From NCBI GenBank assembly GCA_003543235.1, contig DPJA01000039.1, forward strand, positions 62,001 through 126,000: 64,000 nucleotides of DNA. Reading direction: 5' to 3'. Position 1 is the first letter of the stretch. Each line of letters begins with the position of its first letter. Below the pieces are notes generated by a model. It was not told the origin of the DNA. It saw only the letters and a list, made by a program, of their open reading frames with translations, and did not search any database. Positions 26,094 to 34,846 of the stretch are shown piece after piece. A program made the translations under genes and the position numbers. This stretch comes from Lachnospiraceae bacterium (GTDB lineage: Bacteria > Bacillota > Clostridia > Lachnospirales > Anaerotignaceae).

Positions 26094-27427
26094 TAGTTAA
26101 AATCTCCCGTCGTTTCAAAAACAACTTTCATTCGTGTTCCTTTGTCTTTTTGACTTTCAATATATATTTTTCCGTTGTGCTGTATTGCAATATGCTTAAC
26201 TATAGCAAGACCAAGACCTGTTCCACCTGTTTCTTTACTTCGGCTTTTGTCCACACGGTAAAAACGTTCAAAAATTCTTTCTTGATTTTCCTTTGATATA
26301 CCAATGCCATTATCCGTCACTGTAAGTATAACTTTTTTGTCACGGGTATTTATCTCTACCCTAACTCGTCCACCATCTTTGTTATATCTAATAGCATTAT
26401 CGCAAAGATTGTATACAAGCTCCTCTAACATCATTTTGTTGCCCACAAGAAATCCACCGTTGCCGCCAACTGATATAGACACCTTGCTTTTTTCAGCCTT
26501 AAATGATAGCATATCCACCGTGCTTGTAGCTATTTTTAAAAGGTCAACTTTTTCAAAGCTTTGTTTAACATTAGGCTCATCCAACTCGCTCAGCTTAAGT
26601 ATGTCACCTATAATTTCCATAAGTCTAACTGCTTCACTGTGAATTTTGCCTGCGAATACCCCTATGTTTTCATTGGTCACCATTCCGTTTTCTATCATTT
26701 CGGCATATCCCGATATGCTAGTAAGAGGTGTTTTAAGCTCGTGAGATACATTGGCAGTAAATTCCTCACGCATTTTTGTATTCTCTGCCTTTTTCACCTG
26801 ATGCTCTTTAACAGCCAGTGCAAAAGGCTCCAGCTCTTTATAGGGTACATCTTTGTCAATATCATCAATGTTGTTAGCCATTGCCTCAATAGGCCCAACC
26901 AAAGTTTTTGTAAGCACTCGGCTAAATATAATGCTAATTATCATTATTATAAGCCCAACTGCCACAACGGCTGGCATAGAATCATTGTAGTCGGAATACA
27001 TATTTTCAACCTCCACAGCAGTTCTAAGTACATTTCCATCTGCCATAAGCATTGCATAGTAGTATGTATTATAACCCAGTGTATCACTTTGCCGCATGGC
27101 TTCGCCCTGGCCTGTAGCTAATGCCTGGACAATTTCTTCACGATTACCATGGTTTTCCATTTCCTTGGCATCAGTATCGCTTTCAAAAAGCACACTGCCA
27201 TCTGGTGCAACAAGTGTTATCCGTATACCATTACCACAGTATACCTGTAAATCACTGTATTCATTCATTTTGCCATAGCCTGCACCAAGAGTTTTTGCCG
27301 TAAGGCGAATATCCCCTTTTACCTGACTATCAAAGGATTTGTGAAAAATGGATAACGTAAGTGCCCCTGTAAGTATCATAGACAATATACCTATCAAAAA
27401 TAACCTTATGTTAATTTTCCACTCCAC
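26093..27427 (-). CDS. PhoR-like sensor histidine kinase
   Basis: 444 residues. Transmembrane helix (about 8-27), extracytoplasmic region of about 120 residues, second helix (about 150-170), HisKA with VSHELKTPLTS, and HATPase_c with NLCDNAIRYN, DNGIGIS and GTGLGLAI. A GTG three codons further upstream overlaps the AGAGG box; the GTG at 27427 lies eight bases after it and is preferred. It partners the regulator directly upstream. The phosphate role comes from the Na/Pi cotransporter heading the operon and the PhoP-type box. Confidence 0.88.
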   Translation of the reverse strand: MEWKINIRLFLIGILSMILTGALTLSIFHKSFDSQVKGDIRLTAKTLGAGYGKMNEYSDLQVYCGNGIRITLVAPDGSVLFESDTDAKEMENHGNREEIVQALATGQGEAMRQSDTLGYNTYYYAMLMADGNVLRTAVEVENMYSDYNDSMPAVVAVGLIIMIISIIFSRVLTKTLVGPIEAMANNIDDIDKDVPYKELEPFALAVKEHQVKKAENTKMREEFTANVSHELKTPLTSISGYAEMIENGMVTNENIGVFAGKIHSEAVRLMEIIGDILKLSELDEPNVKQSFEKVDLLKIATSTVDMLSFKAEKSKVSISVGGNGGFLVGNKMMLEELVYNLCDNAIRYNKDGGRVRVEINTRDKKVILTVTDNGIGISKENQERIFERFYRVDKSRSKETGGTGLGLAIVKHIAIQHNGKIYIESQKDKGTRMKVVFETTGDFN

Positions 27428-27442
27428 AAACCCCACCTCTTT

Positions 27443-28120
27443 CTATTCGTCCTTTAGCCAATCTATTTTATACCCTACGTTTCTAACTGTTTTAATGTAA
27501 GCACCGCATAGTCCTAACTTTTGTCTAAGGGTTTTTATGTGCATATCCACTGTTCTGCTTTCGCCCTCATAATCTGTACCCCATACCGTGTCCATAATTT
27601 TGTCACGTGAAAGAACAATGCCCTGATTACTAACAAGATACTTTAATAGTTCATACTCCTTGTAAGTCAGTTCGCAAATTTTTCCACTTGCTGTTACCTG
27701 TCTTTTTCTATCATCCAATACTACATCCTCAAAAGTAAACACTTCTTCGCTGCTAATGTCGTACCGTCTAAGAACTGCCTTAACACGGGATATAAACTCC
27801 ATTATACCAAAAGGCTTTGTAATATAATCATCCGCACCCCCGTCAAGACCTTTTACAGCATCTATTTCAGATGTTTTTGCAGTAACCATAACCACTGGAA
27901 TTTTCTTTGTTTTATCACTTTGCCTAAGCTTTTTAAGAATTTCCAGTCCATCCTCGCCTGGCAACATAATATCTAACACCACGAGGCTTGGTAACGCTTT
28001 ACGACATTCCTCAAAAAAACATTGTCCATCAGAAAAACCAACAACATGAAACCCACTGTTTTTTAAAGCATAGCTTTCCATTTCTCTTATGTTGATGTCG
28101 TCCTCAACAATATAAATCAT
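27443..28120 (-). CDS. PhoP/PhoB-like response regulator
   Basis: 225 residues. Receiver domain with VEDD acidic pair, phospho-acceptor in VLDIMLPGEDG and lysine in TKPFG; winged-helix output domain with GESRTVDMHIKTLRQK. It sits between the Na/Pi cotransporter and the kinase with 11- and 15-base gaps. A five-copy TNTACA-type array upstream of the operon matches the known PhoP box layout, so this protein probably autoregulates the operon under phosphate limitation. Confidence 0.9.
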   Translation of the reverse strand: MIYIVEDDINIREMESYALKNSGFHVVGFSDGQCFFEECRKALPSLVVLDIMLPGEDGLEILKKLRQSDKTKKIPVVMVTAKTSEIDAVKGLDGGADDYITKPFGIMEFISRVKAVLRRYDISSEEVFTFEDVVLDDRKRQVTASGKICELTYKEYELLKYLVSNQGIVLSRDKIMDTVWGTDYEGESRTVDMHIKTLRQKLGLCGAYIKTVRNVGYKIDWLKDE

Positions 28121-28131
28121 CTTTGTCCTCC

Positions 28132-29880
28132 CTATTTTATTGAATATTTAGCTTTAAATGCCTCATACTGTCCCTCAAAATATTTATTGTGAGATTCTTT
28201 AAGCTCATTAATATATTCATGTGTAGAAAAGCTGTTCTTTGCAATTTCTATTACACATACCGCCACGTTGGAGCAATGGTCGGCAACTCTTTCATAGTTA
28301 GTAATAAGGTCGCTGAATACAAATCCCATTTCGGTAGTACATCCCCCCTTTTGAAGTCTTTCAATATGCTTTGTTTTAAGGCTGGATTTAAGCAGGTCAA
28401 TAACCTGTTCCAATGGTTCAACCTTGGTTGCCAATTCCACATCATTGTTGATAAAAACCTCTATTGACATATCAAGAATTTCTCTTAAAGCTGAAGAAAT
28501 AACTTTAATATCTGCAATTGCATCATCACTAAAAATAATATTTTTTTGATTAATTTCGTCTGCTGTTTCCTTAATGTTAAGGGCATGGTCGCCTATACGT
28601 TCAAAATCTCCTATGCAGTGCAGAAGCTTAGATGTTTCATTGCTGTCCTCGGCAGATAAGTCTTTACTGCTTAACTTAACAAGGTATGTGCCAAGTTTAT
28701 CCTCGTAAACGTCAATTTTGTCCTCGTTTTCAACAATGCTTATCCCCAGTTGTGGCTTATAATCGCTAATACATTCTATGGCATCAAACAAAGTCTTTTT
28801 TGCTAACAGTGCCATTTTGTCAGTAATGGTTTTGCAATGATAAACTGCAACGGACGGTGTAGCAAAAAGTCTGTCGTCCAACATCTGAAATTCCTCGTCC
28901 TCAGCATCATCCTTAACTGTAAGGCACGCAAGCTTTTCCAATCCCTTTGTAAACGGAAGCATAACAGCAGTTGTAGTAAGGTTAAAAAGTGTGTGTATAA
29001 CAGCTATATTTGCCGCATTAAGCGGGTCATTAATAAAGCTAAAGCCTATTATTGCTTTAAGACCATAAAACCCAAGCAAAAATATAATTGTACCTATTAT
29101 ATTAAAATATAAATGCACCATAGATGCACGCTTTGCATTTTTGCCTGCACCAACGCCTGCTAAAAGTGCTGTAACACAGGTACCAATATTTTGACCCATA
29201 ATTATAGGTATTGCACTGCCAAAAGTAATTGCTCCTGTTTGTGATAAAGCCTGTAAAATGCCTACAGATGCTGAGGAACTCTGTATAGCTGCTGTAAGCA
29301 ACGCTCCTGCCAAAACACCAAATATAGGGTTTGAAAACATAAGGAGCATATGTGTAAATTCAGGCACGGCTGCCAATGGTTTCACCGCCGCAGTCATAAT
29401 TTCCATACCCGTCATTAACACCGTGAACCCAAGAAAAATTGTACCAATATTCTTCTTTTTGTCACTTTTGGAAAACATATAAAAACCTATACCTATCGCC
29501 GCCAGAACAGGTGCAAAGGCCGATGGTTTCATAAGTTGAATAATAAAACTTCCACTTTCCAACGCAGTTAAACTTAAAATCCACGCCGTAACTGTTGTGC
29601 CTATGTTAGCACCCATAATAATGCCAATAGCCTGCCTAAGGGTCATAAGCCCTGAATTTACAAAGCCAACCACCATAACCGTTGTGGCAGATGAACTTTG
29701 GATAACAGCAGTAACTCCTAAACCTAAAAATAACCCTTTAATAGGGCTTGATGTCAGCTTTTCTAGAATTCTTTTTAACTTGCCGCCCGCCTGTTTTTCC
29801 AAGGCAACACCCATTACAGTCATTCCAAACAAAAACAGTGAAAGCCCTCCTATTAAAGAAAGCACGCTGAATATATCCAT
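28132..29880 (-). CDS. Na+/phosphate cotransporter with PhoU-like tail
   Basis: 582 residues. Two inverted Na_Pi_cotrans repeats (about 5-150 and 190-310) with the signature QSSSATTVMVVGF and QSSSASVGILQ, about eight helices, then a PhoU-like helical domain (about 345-560). It imports phosphate with sodium across the cytoplasmic membrane. The frame is open 33 codons further upstream, but that stretch overlaps the predicted promoter; GGGAGG precedes the ATG at 29880 and gives the normal MDIFSVLSLIGGL start. First gene of a six-gene operon. Confidence 0.92.
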   Translation of the reverse strand: MDIFSVLSLIGGLSLFLFGMTVMGVALEKQAGGKLKRILEKLTSSPIKGLFLGLGVTAVIQSSSATTVMVVGFVNSGLMTLRQAIGIIMGANIGTTVTAWILSLTALESGSFIIQLMKPSAFAPVLAAIGIGFYMFSKSDKKKNIGTIFLGFTVLMTGMEIMTAAVKPLAAVPEFTHMLLMFSNPIFGVLAGALLTAAIQSSSASVGILQALSQTGAITFGSAIPIIMGQNIGTCVTALLAGVGAGKNAKRASMVHLYFNIIGTIIFLLGFYGLKAIIGFSFINDPLNAANIAVIHTLFNLTTTAVMLPFTKGLEKLACLTVKDDAEDEEFQMLDDRLFATPSVAVYHCKTITDKMALLAKKTLFDAIECISDYKPQLGISIVENEDKIDVYEDKLGTYLVKLSSKDLSAEDSNETSKLLHCIGDFERIGDHALNIKETADEINQKNIIFSDDAIADIKVISSALREILDMSIEVFINNDVELATKVEPLEQVIDLLKSSLKTKHIERLQKGGCTTEMGFVFSDLITNYERVADHCSNVAVCVIEIAKNSFSTHEYINELKESHNKYFEGQYEAFKAKYSIK

Positions 29881-29955
29881 ATGATTTTTTCCTCCCAAGA
29901 AAATATTCCTCATATATTTTACAATACAAGGATTACTTGTATAATATCTGCTAAA

Positions 29956-30006
29956 AGTAAAATCCATGTATAGCTCCATGTAAAATCTATGTAAACTATA
30001 TGTATA
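29956..30006 (-). promoter_or_regulatory. PhoP-box array upstream of the phosphate operon
   Basis: Reading the minus strand: TATACA, TTTACA, TTTACA, TATACA, TTTACT, starting at 30006, 29995, 29984, 29972 and 29961, a period of 11, 11, 12 and 11 bases. Bacillus PhoP boxes are TTAACA-like repeats at 11-base spacing. A -10-like TATTAT lies at 29941-29946. Within 29881-30319 the only other structure seen is the inverted repeat before the OPT gene. Confidence 0.7.
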
Positions 30007-30233
30007 ATTGTTTGTTTTTTAGTATTTTTTTGTTTCCGATACTGAATAAATAGAATGAAAACTAACACACTGCACCAATTTACATATATTTACATCAACA
30101 AATATGTTATTATTTTCCATATAATTGAAATTTTTTATATTTTCACTGTAAATAATTCCAATTTCATACCATTTAACTGCCTTTTTTAGGATTGACACAA
30201 TAGTCCAATCATGTTACCGTACAGTTATGCTTA

Positions 30234-30282
30234 TAATGGTATATATTACATATAACATTGGTATACATTAGATATACCATTA
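30234..30282. promoter_or_regulatory. Inverted repeats over the OPT transporter promoter
   Basis: TAATGGTATAT (30234-30244) is inverted exactly at 30272-30282. A further TGGTATA at 30259-30265 forms a second pair with TATACCA at 30273-30279. A perfect TATAAT at 30232-30237 overlaps the left arm, so a repressor is likely. GGTATAC-type sites are used by some GntR-family regulators; the binder here is unknown. Confidence 0.5.
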
Positions 30283-30319
30283 ACTTTTATAATTTTTATA
30301 TTTCTAAGGAGTGATTTAT

Positions 30320-31963
30320 ATGTCAAAAAGCACAAATAACACTGGTTACGCCACAAATTTTAGAGAGCAGTTTACTCCCCGAGGCATAATAATAGGTATT
30401 ATCGGCACTATTATCCTTACCATGAGTTCAATGTTTATTGCACTTAAGCTAAGTTCTTTGCCTTGGCCAATTATGTTTGTTGCACTGGTTTCCATGTTCT
30501 CACTTAAAGCCTGTGGAAACACAAATTTTAACGAAATAAATGTAACCCACACCATAATGAGTGCTGGTTCTATGGTTGCAGGTGGACTGGCATTTACACT
30601 GCCGGGAATATGGATGCTTAACCCAAATGCTGAAATAAGTGCTGTTAAACTTCTTTTAGTAACCCTTGGCGGTGTAATTTTGGGTCTTATATTTACCGCA
30701 CTTATACGAAAATATTTTGTGGAAACAAAGGCACTTCCATACCCTATGGGTCAAGCCGCAGCAAAAGAAGTTATTGTAGGGGATGAAGGCGGAAAAAAGG
30801 CTGGTGTACTTTTTGGCTCTATGGGAATTGCCGCAGTATTTACAGCACTTAGAGATTGGTTTGGAAAAATACCAGGTGTACTTTGGAACCAAAAAATGAT
30901 GAGCTACGGCTCCTACGGTGGTGTTTGGCTATCACCAATGCTTATGGCAGTTGGATACATAATTGGGCCATTATTTATAGGCGTATGGTTTTTGGGAGCA
31001 ATCATTGGTGATTTTGGCATACTTATTGGCGGTCAAAGTTTAGCCCTTTGGGATGCTACAACTGCGGCGGCTATTAAATCCTCTCTTGGCATAGGACTTA
31101 TGGTTGGCACAGGCATTGGCATTATTGTAAAAGGTATTCTTCCTAAGGCAAAAGAGATTTTTGGGCCTATGTTTTCAAAAGAAAGTCTGGGCGATTCCAT
31201 CGTATCACTTCGCTGGGCACCAATTGCAATGGTAGTGTTTGTTTTCTTGTTTACATATATAACAAACTTAGGTATTGTTGCTTCAATAGTTACTATTTTG
31301 GGCGTATGGCTTGCCACCTCAATGAGTGCACAATGCGTTGGGCAGTCTGGAATAAATCCAATGGAAATTTTCGGAATTATTGTACTTTTGGCAGCTAAAG
31401 CAGTATCATCTATTGGTCAAGAGGAAGCTTTTTTTGTAGCTGCTATTGTTGCCGTTGCCTGCGGACTTGCAGGAGATGTTATGAACGATTTTAAATCTGG
31501 ACATATTTTAAATTCCGACCCTAAAGCACAGTGGTTCGGCGAGGTTATAGGTGGAATAATAGGTGCATTTGTTTCTGTTGCAGTGTTAATAATAATACTT
31601 AAGGCATATGGTGCAGAAGCCTTTGGCAGTGAAACTTTCCCAGCAGCACAGGCTGGTGCTGTTGCAGCAATGGTTGGAGGAATATCTCATATGCCAGCGT
31701 TTATAATTGGCCTTGTGTTAGCTGTTGTGCTTTACTGCATTAACTTCCCTGTTATGACCCTTGGTCTTGGTGTATATCTTCCGTTCTATCTTTCTGCAAC
31801 GGCATTCCTTGGCGGACTTATCCGTTTCTTGGTAAATAAATTTGCACCAAAATTTGAGGAAAATGGCACAGGCTCCATTATCGCCTCTGGATTGCTTGGT
31901 GGCGAGGCTGTTGTAGGCGTTATAATTGCCCTTATTATTGCTGTACAAATCTTAGGAGCGTAA
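30320..31963 (+). CDS. OPT-family oligopeptide transporter
   Basis: 547 residues with about 14 transmembrane helices; start MSKSTNNTGYATNFREQFTPRG, helix from residue 25. Sequence blocks such as NEINVTHTIMSAGSMVAGG, ALPYPMGQAAAKEVI and AGDVMNDFKSGHIL are typical of the OPT superfamily, which takes up peptides or metal chelates by proton symport. The upstream GTG is rejected because AAGGAG is placed for the ATG at 30320. The next gene is a P1-family peptidase about 100 bases downstream, which supports peptide import followed by cleavage. Confidence 0.9.
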   Translation: MSKSTNNTGYATNFREQFTPRGIIIGIIGTIILTMSSMFIALKLSSLPWPIMFVALVSMFSLKACGNTNFNEINVTHTIMSAGSMVAGGLAFTLPGIWMLNPNAEISAVKLLLVTLGGVILGLIFTALIRKYFVETKALPYPMGQAAAKEVIVGDEGGKKAGVLFGSMGIAAVFTALRDWFGKIPGVLWNQKMMSYGSYGGVWLSPMLMAVGYIIGPLFIGVWFLGAIIGDFGILIGGQSLALWDATTAAAIKSSLGIGLMVGTGIGIIVKGILPKAKEIFGPMFSKESLGDSIVSLRWAPIAMVVFVFLFTYITNLGIVASIVTILGVWLATSMSAQCVGQSGINPMEIFGIIVLLAAKAVSSIGQEEAFFVAAIVAVACGLAGDVMNDFKSGHILNSDPKAQWFGEVIGGIIGAFVSVAVLIIILKAYGAEAFGSETFPAAQAGAVAAMVGGISHMPAFIIGLVLAVVLYCINFPVMTLGLGVYLPFYLSATAFLGGLIRFLVNKFAPKFEENGTGSIIASGLLGGEAVVGVIIALIIAVQILGA

Positions 31964-32060
31964 AAGAACTAAAGCACCAAATGCCTTGTAACCTTTGAAA
32001 AATATTCAATAATCATTAGTTTTTTAAATATTCTTACTTTTCAGAAAAGAGGGTTCTTAA

Positions 32061-33023
32061 ATGGAAGAAATTAAAATAAGTGATATAAAAGGTATAAAAA
32101 TAGGAAACGCACAAAATATAGATGGTGCAACAGGCTGTACCGCCATTATATGCGAAAAAGGTGCATGGGCAGGCGTAGATGTCCGTGGTGGCGGCCCTGC
32201 CTCCCGTGAAACCGAACTTTTAAAGCCTGTTAACATGGTAGAACAAATTCACTGTGTTATGCTTAGTGGTGGAAGTGCCTTCGGTCTTGATGCCGGCAGC
32301 GGAGCAATGCAATATCTGGAAGAAAAAGGTGTAGGGTTTGACGTAGGTGTTGGCATAGTGCCAATTGTGTGTGGTGCGTCCCTCTTTGACCTTGTGGTAG
32401 GTGACCCAAAATGTCGCCCTGATAAAGCAATGGGCTATGCTGCCTGCCTTGCCGCAGAAAGAGGTGAAGAACCTCAACAAGGCAATTTTGGTGCTGGTAC
32501 TGGTGCCTCTGTTGGTAAATTTTTAGGCATGGATTATATGATGAAAAGCGGTCTTGGCACATATGCTGTGCAGCTTGGAAAGCTCCAGTTAGGAGCCATA
32601 GTAGCAGTTAACGCTTTAGGCGATGTAATTGATGTTAACACAGGAAATCGACTTGCAGGTATCCTTAACGAAGATAAAACTGCTATACGCAACACACCAG
32701 AAATTATGTACGCCGAATATGACAGTGGACGTGATGTGTTTAAAGGGAACACAACCCTTGGCTGTATAATTACAAATGCAAAAATAACCAAAACACAGGC
32801 AAACAAAATAGCCTCAATGGCACATAATGGCTATGCTCGGGCAATTAACCCTGTGCATACATCTGTGGATGGTGACTCTATTTTTGTTATGGCAACAGGC
32901 GATGTTGAAGCAGGAGAAGATGCGTTAGGTACACTAGCTGCAGAAGTAATGTCAAAAGCCATAAATAATGCCGTGCTTAACGCAAAAGCTGCCTATGGAC
33001 TTAAATGTGCAAAAGATTTTTAA
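32061..33023 (+). CDS. P1-family N-terminal-nucleophile peptidase (DmpA-like)
   Basis: 320 residues. Matches the P1/DmpA family of self-processing aminopeptidases and amidases: VRGGGPASRET near the start, LSGGSAFGLDA, and the autocleavage region FKGNTTLGCIITNA, where a threonine in NTT would become the nucleophile, as in the NylC branch. The product would be split into alpha (about 225 residues) and beta chains. Cytoplasmic, no signal peptide. It shares a transcription unit with the OPT transporter and ends at a strong terminator. Confidence 0.85.
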   Translation: MEEIKISDIKGIKIGNAQNIDGATGCTAIICEKGAWAGVDVRGGGPASRETELLKPVNMVEQIHCVMLSGGSAFGLDAGSGAMQYLEEKGVGFDVGVGIVPIVCGASLFDLVVGDPKCRPDKAMGYAACLAAERGEEPQQGNFGAGTGASVGKFLGMDYMMKSGLGTYAVQLGKLQLGAIVAVNALGDVIDVNTGNRLAGILNEDKTAIRNTPEIMYAEYDSGRDVFKGNTTLGCIITNAKITKTQANKIASMAHNGYARAINPVHTSVDGDSIFVMATGDVEAGEDALGTLAAEVMSKAINNAVLNAKAAYGLKCAKDF

Positions 33024-33033
33024 TGTTTTAAAT

Positions 33034-33071
33034 AAAAAAATCACCACAGACAATTCTGTGGTGATTTTTTT
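33034..33071. terminator. Bidirectional terminator between P1 peptidase and panB
   Basis: A 17-base-pair perfect stem (33034-33050 with 33055-33071), four-base loop, A-run before and T-run after, serving the two convergent transcription units. Confidence 0.92.
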
Positions 33072-33092
33072 GTGTATTGGTATAAATATCTT

Positions 33093-33917
33093 TTAATCTT
33101 CTAAGCCCTCAACCTTTGTGTTGTAAGAATACTCAGGTGAAGGGAAAACGCCCTCAACCACCTCTTTGTGATATGTGTTAAATGCGTCAATAATCTGTGG
33201 TCTAAGGTCTGCAAATTTTTTAGCAAACTTAGGTGCCCACTCATATAAACCAAGCATATCATGCAAAATAAGTGCCTGTACCTCGCAGTCTGCACCTGCA
33301 CCAATTCCTATAATGGGTATGCCAATATTTTTTCTTATATACTGTGTTCCAGCAGCAGTAACGCCCTCAATCATAATTAAAAAGGCTCCTGCTTCTTCAA
33401 TGGCCTTTGCATCAGCCAAAAGCTCCTCAACAGCTTCAATACTCTTTCCCTGTACTTTAAAACCGCCCATCAAGCTTGATGTTTGTGGTGTAAGACCAAT
33501 GTGACCGCAAACAGGAATACCAGCTTCAACAATACCTCTAATTACACCTGCAGAGCGTTTTCCACCCTCAAGCTTAACAGCATCACAGCCAATTCCTGTA
33601 AAAAGTCTGTTTGCACTTATAATTCCCTGTTCAACCGAAACATTGTATGAACCAAATGGCATATCGGCTATAATAAACTTGCTTGGTGCTCCCCTTTTAA
33701 CTGGTTTGCCATAATGAACGACGTCTTCAATAGTTACACCAACTGTTCCGTCGTATCCAAGCATTATCATGCCAAGTGAATCACCAATAAGAATCATTTC
33801 TATATCACTAGCCTCTATCATAGTAGCTGAAGTATAATCGTAACAAGTAACAAGAGTAAACCTGTTACCATTTTGCTTTGTTGCTCTGATGTCAGGTACT
33901 GTAACTTTTTTAGTCAT
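33093..33917 (-). CDS. panB: 3-methyl-2-oxobutanoate hydroxymethyltransferase
   Basis: 274 residues, first step of pantothenate synthesis: transfer of a hydroxymethyl group from methylene-tetrahydrofolate to ketoisovalerate. Metal and substrate residues are visible in LIGDSLGM, the IADMPFGSY block, KLEGG and GHIGLTPQ. It lies 122 bases after accA at the end of the fatty-acid operon; no panC or panD is nearby. Pantothenate supplies the acyl-carrier-protein arm, which gives a metabolic reason for the linkage. GGTGGGGG precedes the ATG. Whether it also has its own promoter is unclear. Confidence 0.95.
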   Translation of the reverse strand: MTKKVTVPDIRATKQNGNRFTLVTCYDYTSATMIEASDIEMILIGDSLGMIMLGYDGTVGVTIEDVVHYGKPVKRGAPSKFIIADMPFGSYNVSVEQGIISANRLFTGIGCDAVKLEGGKRSAGVIRGIVEAGIPVCGHIGLTPQTSSLMGGFKVQGKSIEAVEELLADAKAIEEAGAFLIMIEGVTAAGTQYIRKNIGIPIIGIGAGADCEVQALILHDMLGLYEWAPKFAKKFADLRPQIIDAFNTYHKEVVEGVFPSPEYSYNTKVEGLED

Positions 33918-34039
33918 CTAAATCCCCCACCCTTTCAAAAATATTACTGTTACGACTAAACAATTAAGGTAAAAAGCCGCATTATGCTAACCCCTTACCT
34001 ATTAACTCTAAAACAAGCTTTCGTGATAAGCTCATGCTA

Positions 34040-34846
34040 TCAGCATGTGCCTTCATCAAACTCACCAAATTTTCTAAATCTCTCGTACCTCTGCTCCAGT
34101 AAATCTTCCTTGCTAATTGCAAAAAGCAACTTAAATTCTTTTATAAGGCTATCTCTAATTATATCAGTGGTAAATTTAAAATTATTTTCAATTCCCTCTG
34201 GTGCTTCAGGTATAATTTTTTCTATTACACCATTTTTAATAAGGTCATGGGCTGTAATCTTCATAAGGTCGGCTGCCTCAGCACTGCGTGATGGATTTCG
34301 CCACAAAATGCTAGCAAATCCTTCTGGTGAAAGAACTGCATACATACCATTTTCTAGCATCCATACCCTGTCCCCTGCCGCTAGTGCCAATGCACCGCCA
34401 CTTCCACCTTCGCCAACAAAAATGCTTATTATAGGCGTTTTTATGCCTGCTGTTTCAAACAAACACCTGGCTATAGCCTCACCTTGTCCACGTTCCTCTG
34501 CACCAATCCCAGGGTATGCTCCTGATGTATTAATAAGAGTAACTACAGGGCGACCAAACTTCTCTGCCTGTTTCATAAGACGCAACGCCTTGCGGTATCC
34601 GTCGGGATTTGGAGAACCAAATCTTCTGCTTACGTTTTCTTCAAGGCTACGTCCTTTTTGAACGCCTATAACTGTAACTGCCATACCATTAAGGCTGGCA
34701 ATTCCACCCACAACAGCCTTATCATCTGCAAAATATCTGTCACCATGAAGCTCTATAAAATCATCAAATATCTCTTCAATAAAATCCAACGAAGTGGGTC
34801 TGGTCACTTTTCTTGCTTTAGCAAGGACCTCTGACGCATTACTCAT
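34040..34846 (-). CDS. accA: Acetyl-CoA carboxylase carboxyltransferase subunit alpha
   Basis: 268 residues. Crotonase-like fold with the oxyanion-hole glycines in FVGEGGSGGALAL and the NTSGAYPGIGAEERGQ block. It pairs with AccD to move the carboxyl group from biotin to acetyl-CoA. Somewhat shorter than E. coli AccA because the N-terminal helix region is reduced, as is common in Clostridia. Its ATG overlaps the accD stop by four bases, so the two subunits are translationally coupled. Confidence 0.96.
   Translation of the reverse strand: MSNASEVLAKARKVTRPTSLDFIEEIFDDFIELHGDRYFADDKAVVGGIASLNGMAVTVIGVQKGRSLEENVSRRFGSPNPDGYRKALRLMKQAEKFGRPVVTLINTSGAYPGIGAEERGQGEAIARCLFETAGIKTPIISIFVGEGGSGGALALAAGDRVWMLENGMYAVLSPEGFASILWRNPSRSAEAADLMKITAHDLIKNGVIEKIIPEAPEGIENNFKFTTDIIRDSLIKEFKLLFAISKEDLLEQRYERFRKFGEFDEGTC

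Noticed and set aside
29881..29979. N-terminal extension of the Na/Pi cotransporter
   Set aside because: It overlaps the predicted -10 and part of the PhoP box; GGGAGG favours 29880.
30656..30892. Cysteine-rich frame antisense to the OPT gene
   Set aside because: It has no ribosome binding site and lies wholly inside a well-supported gene.
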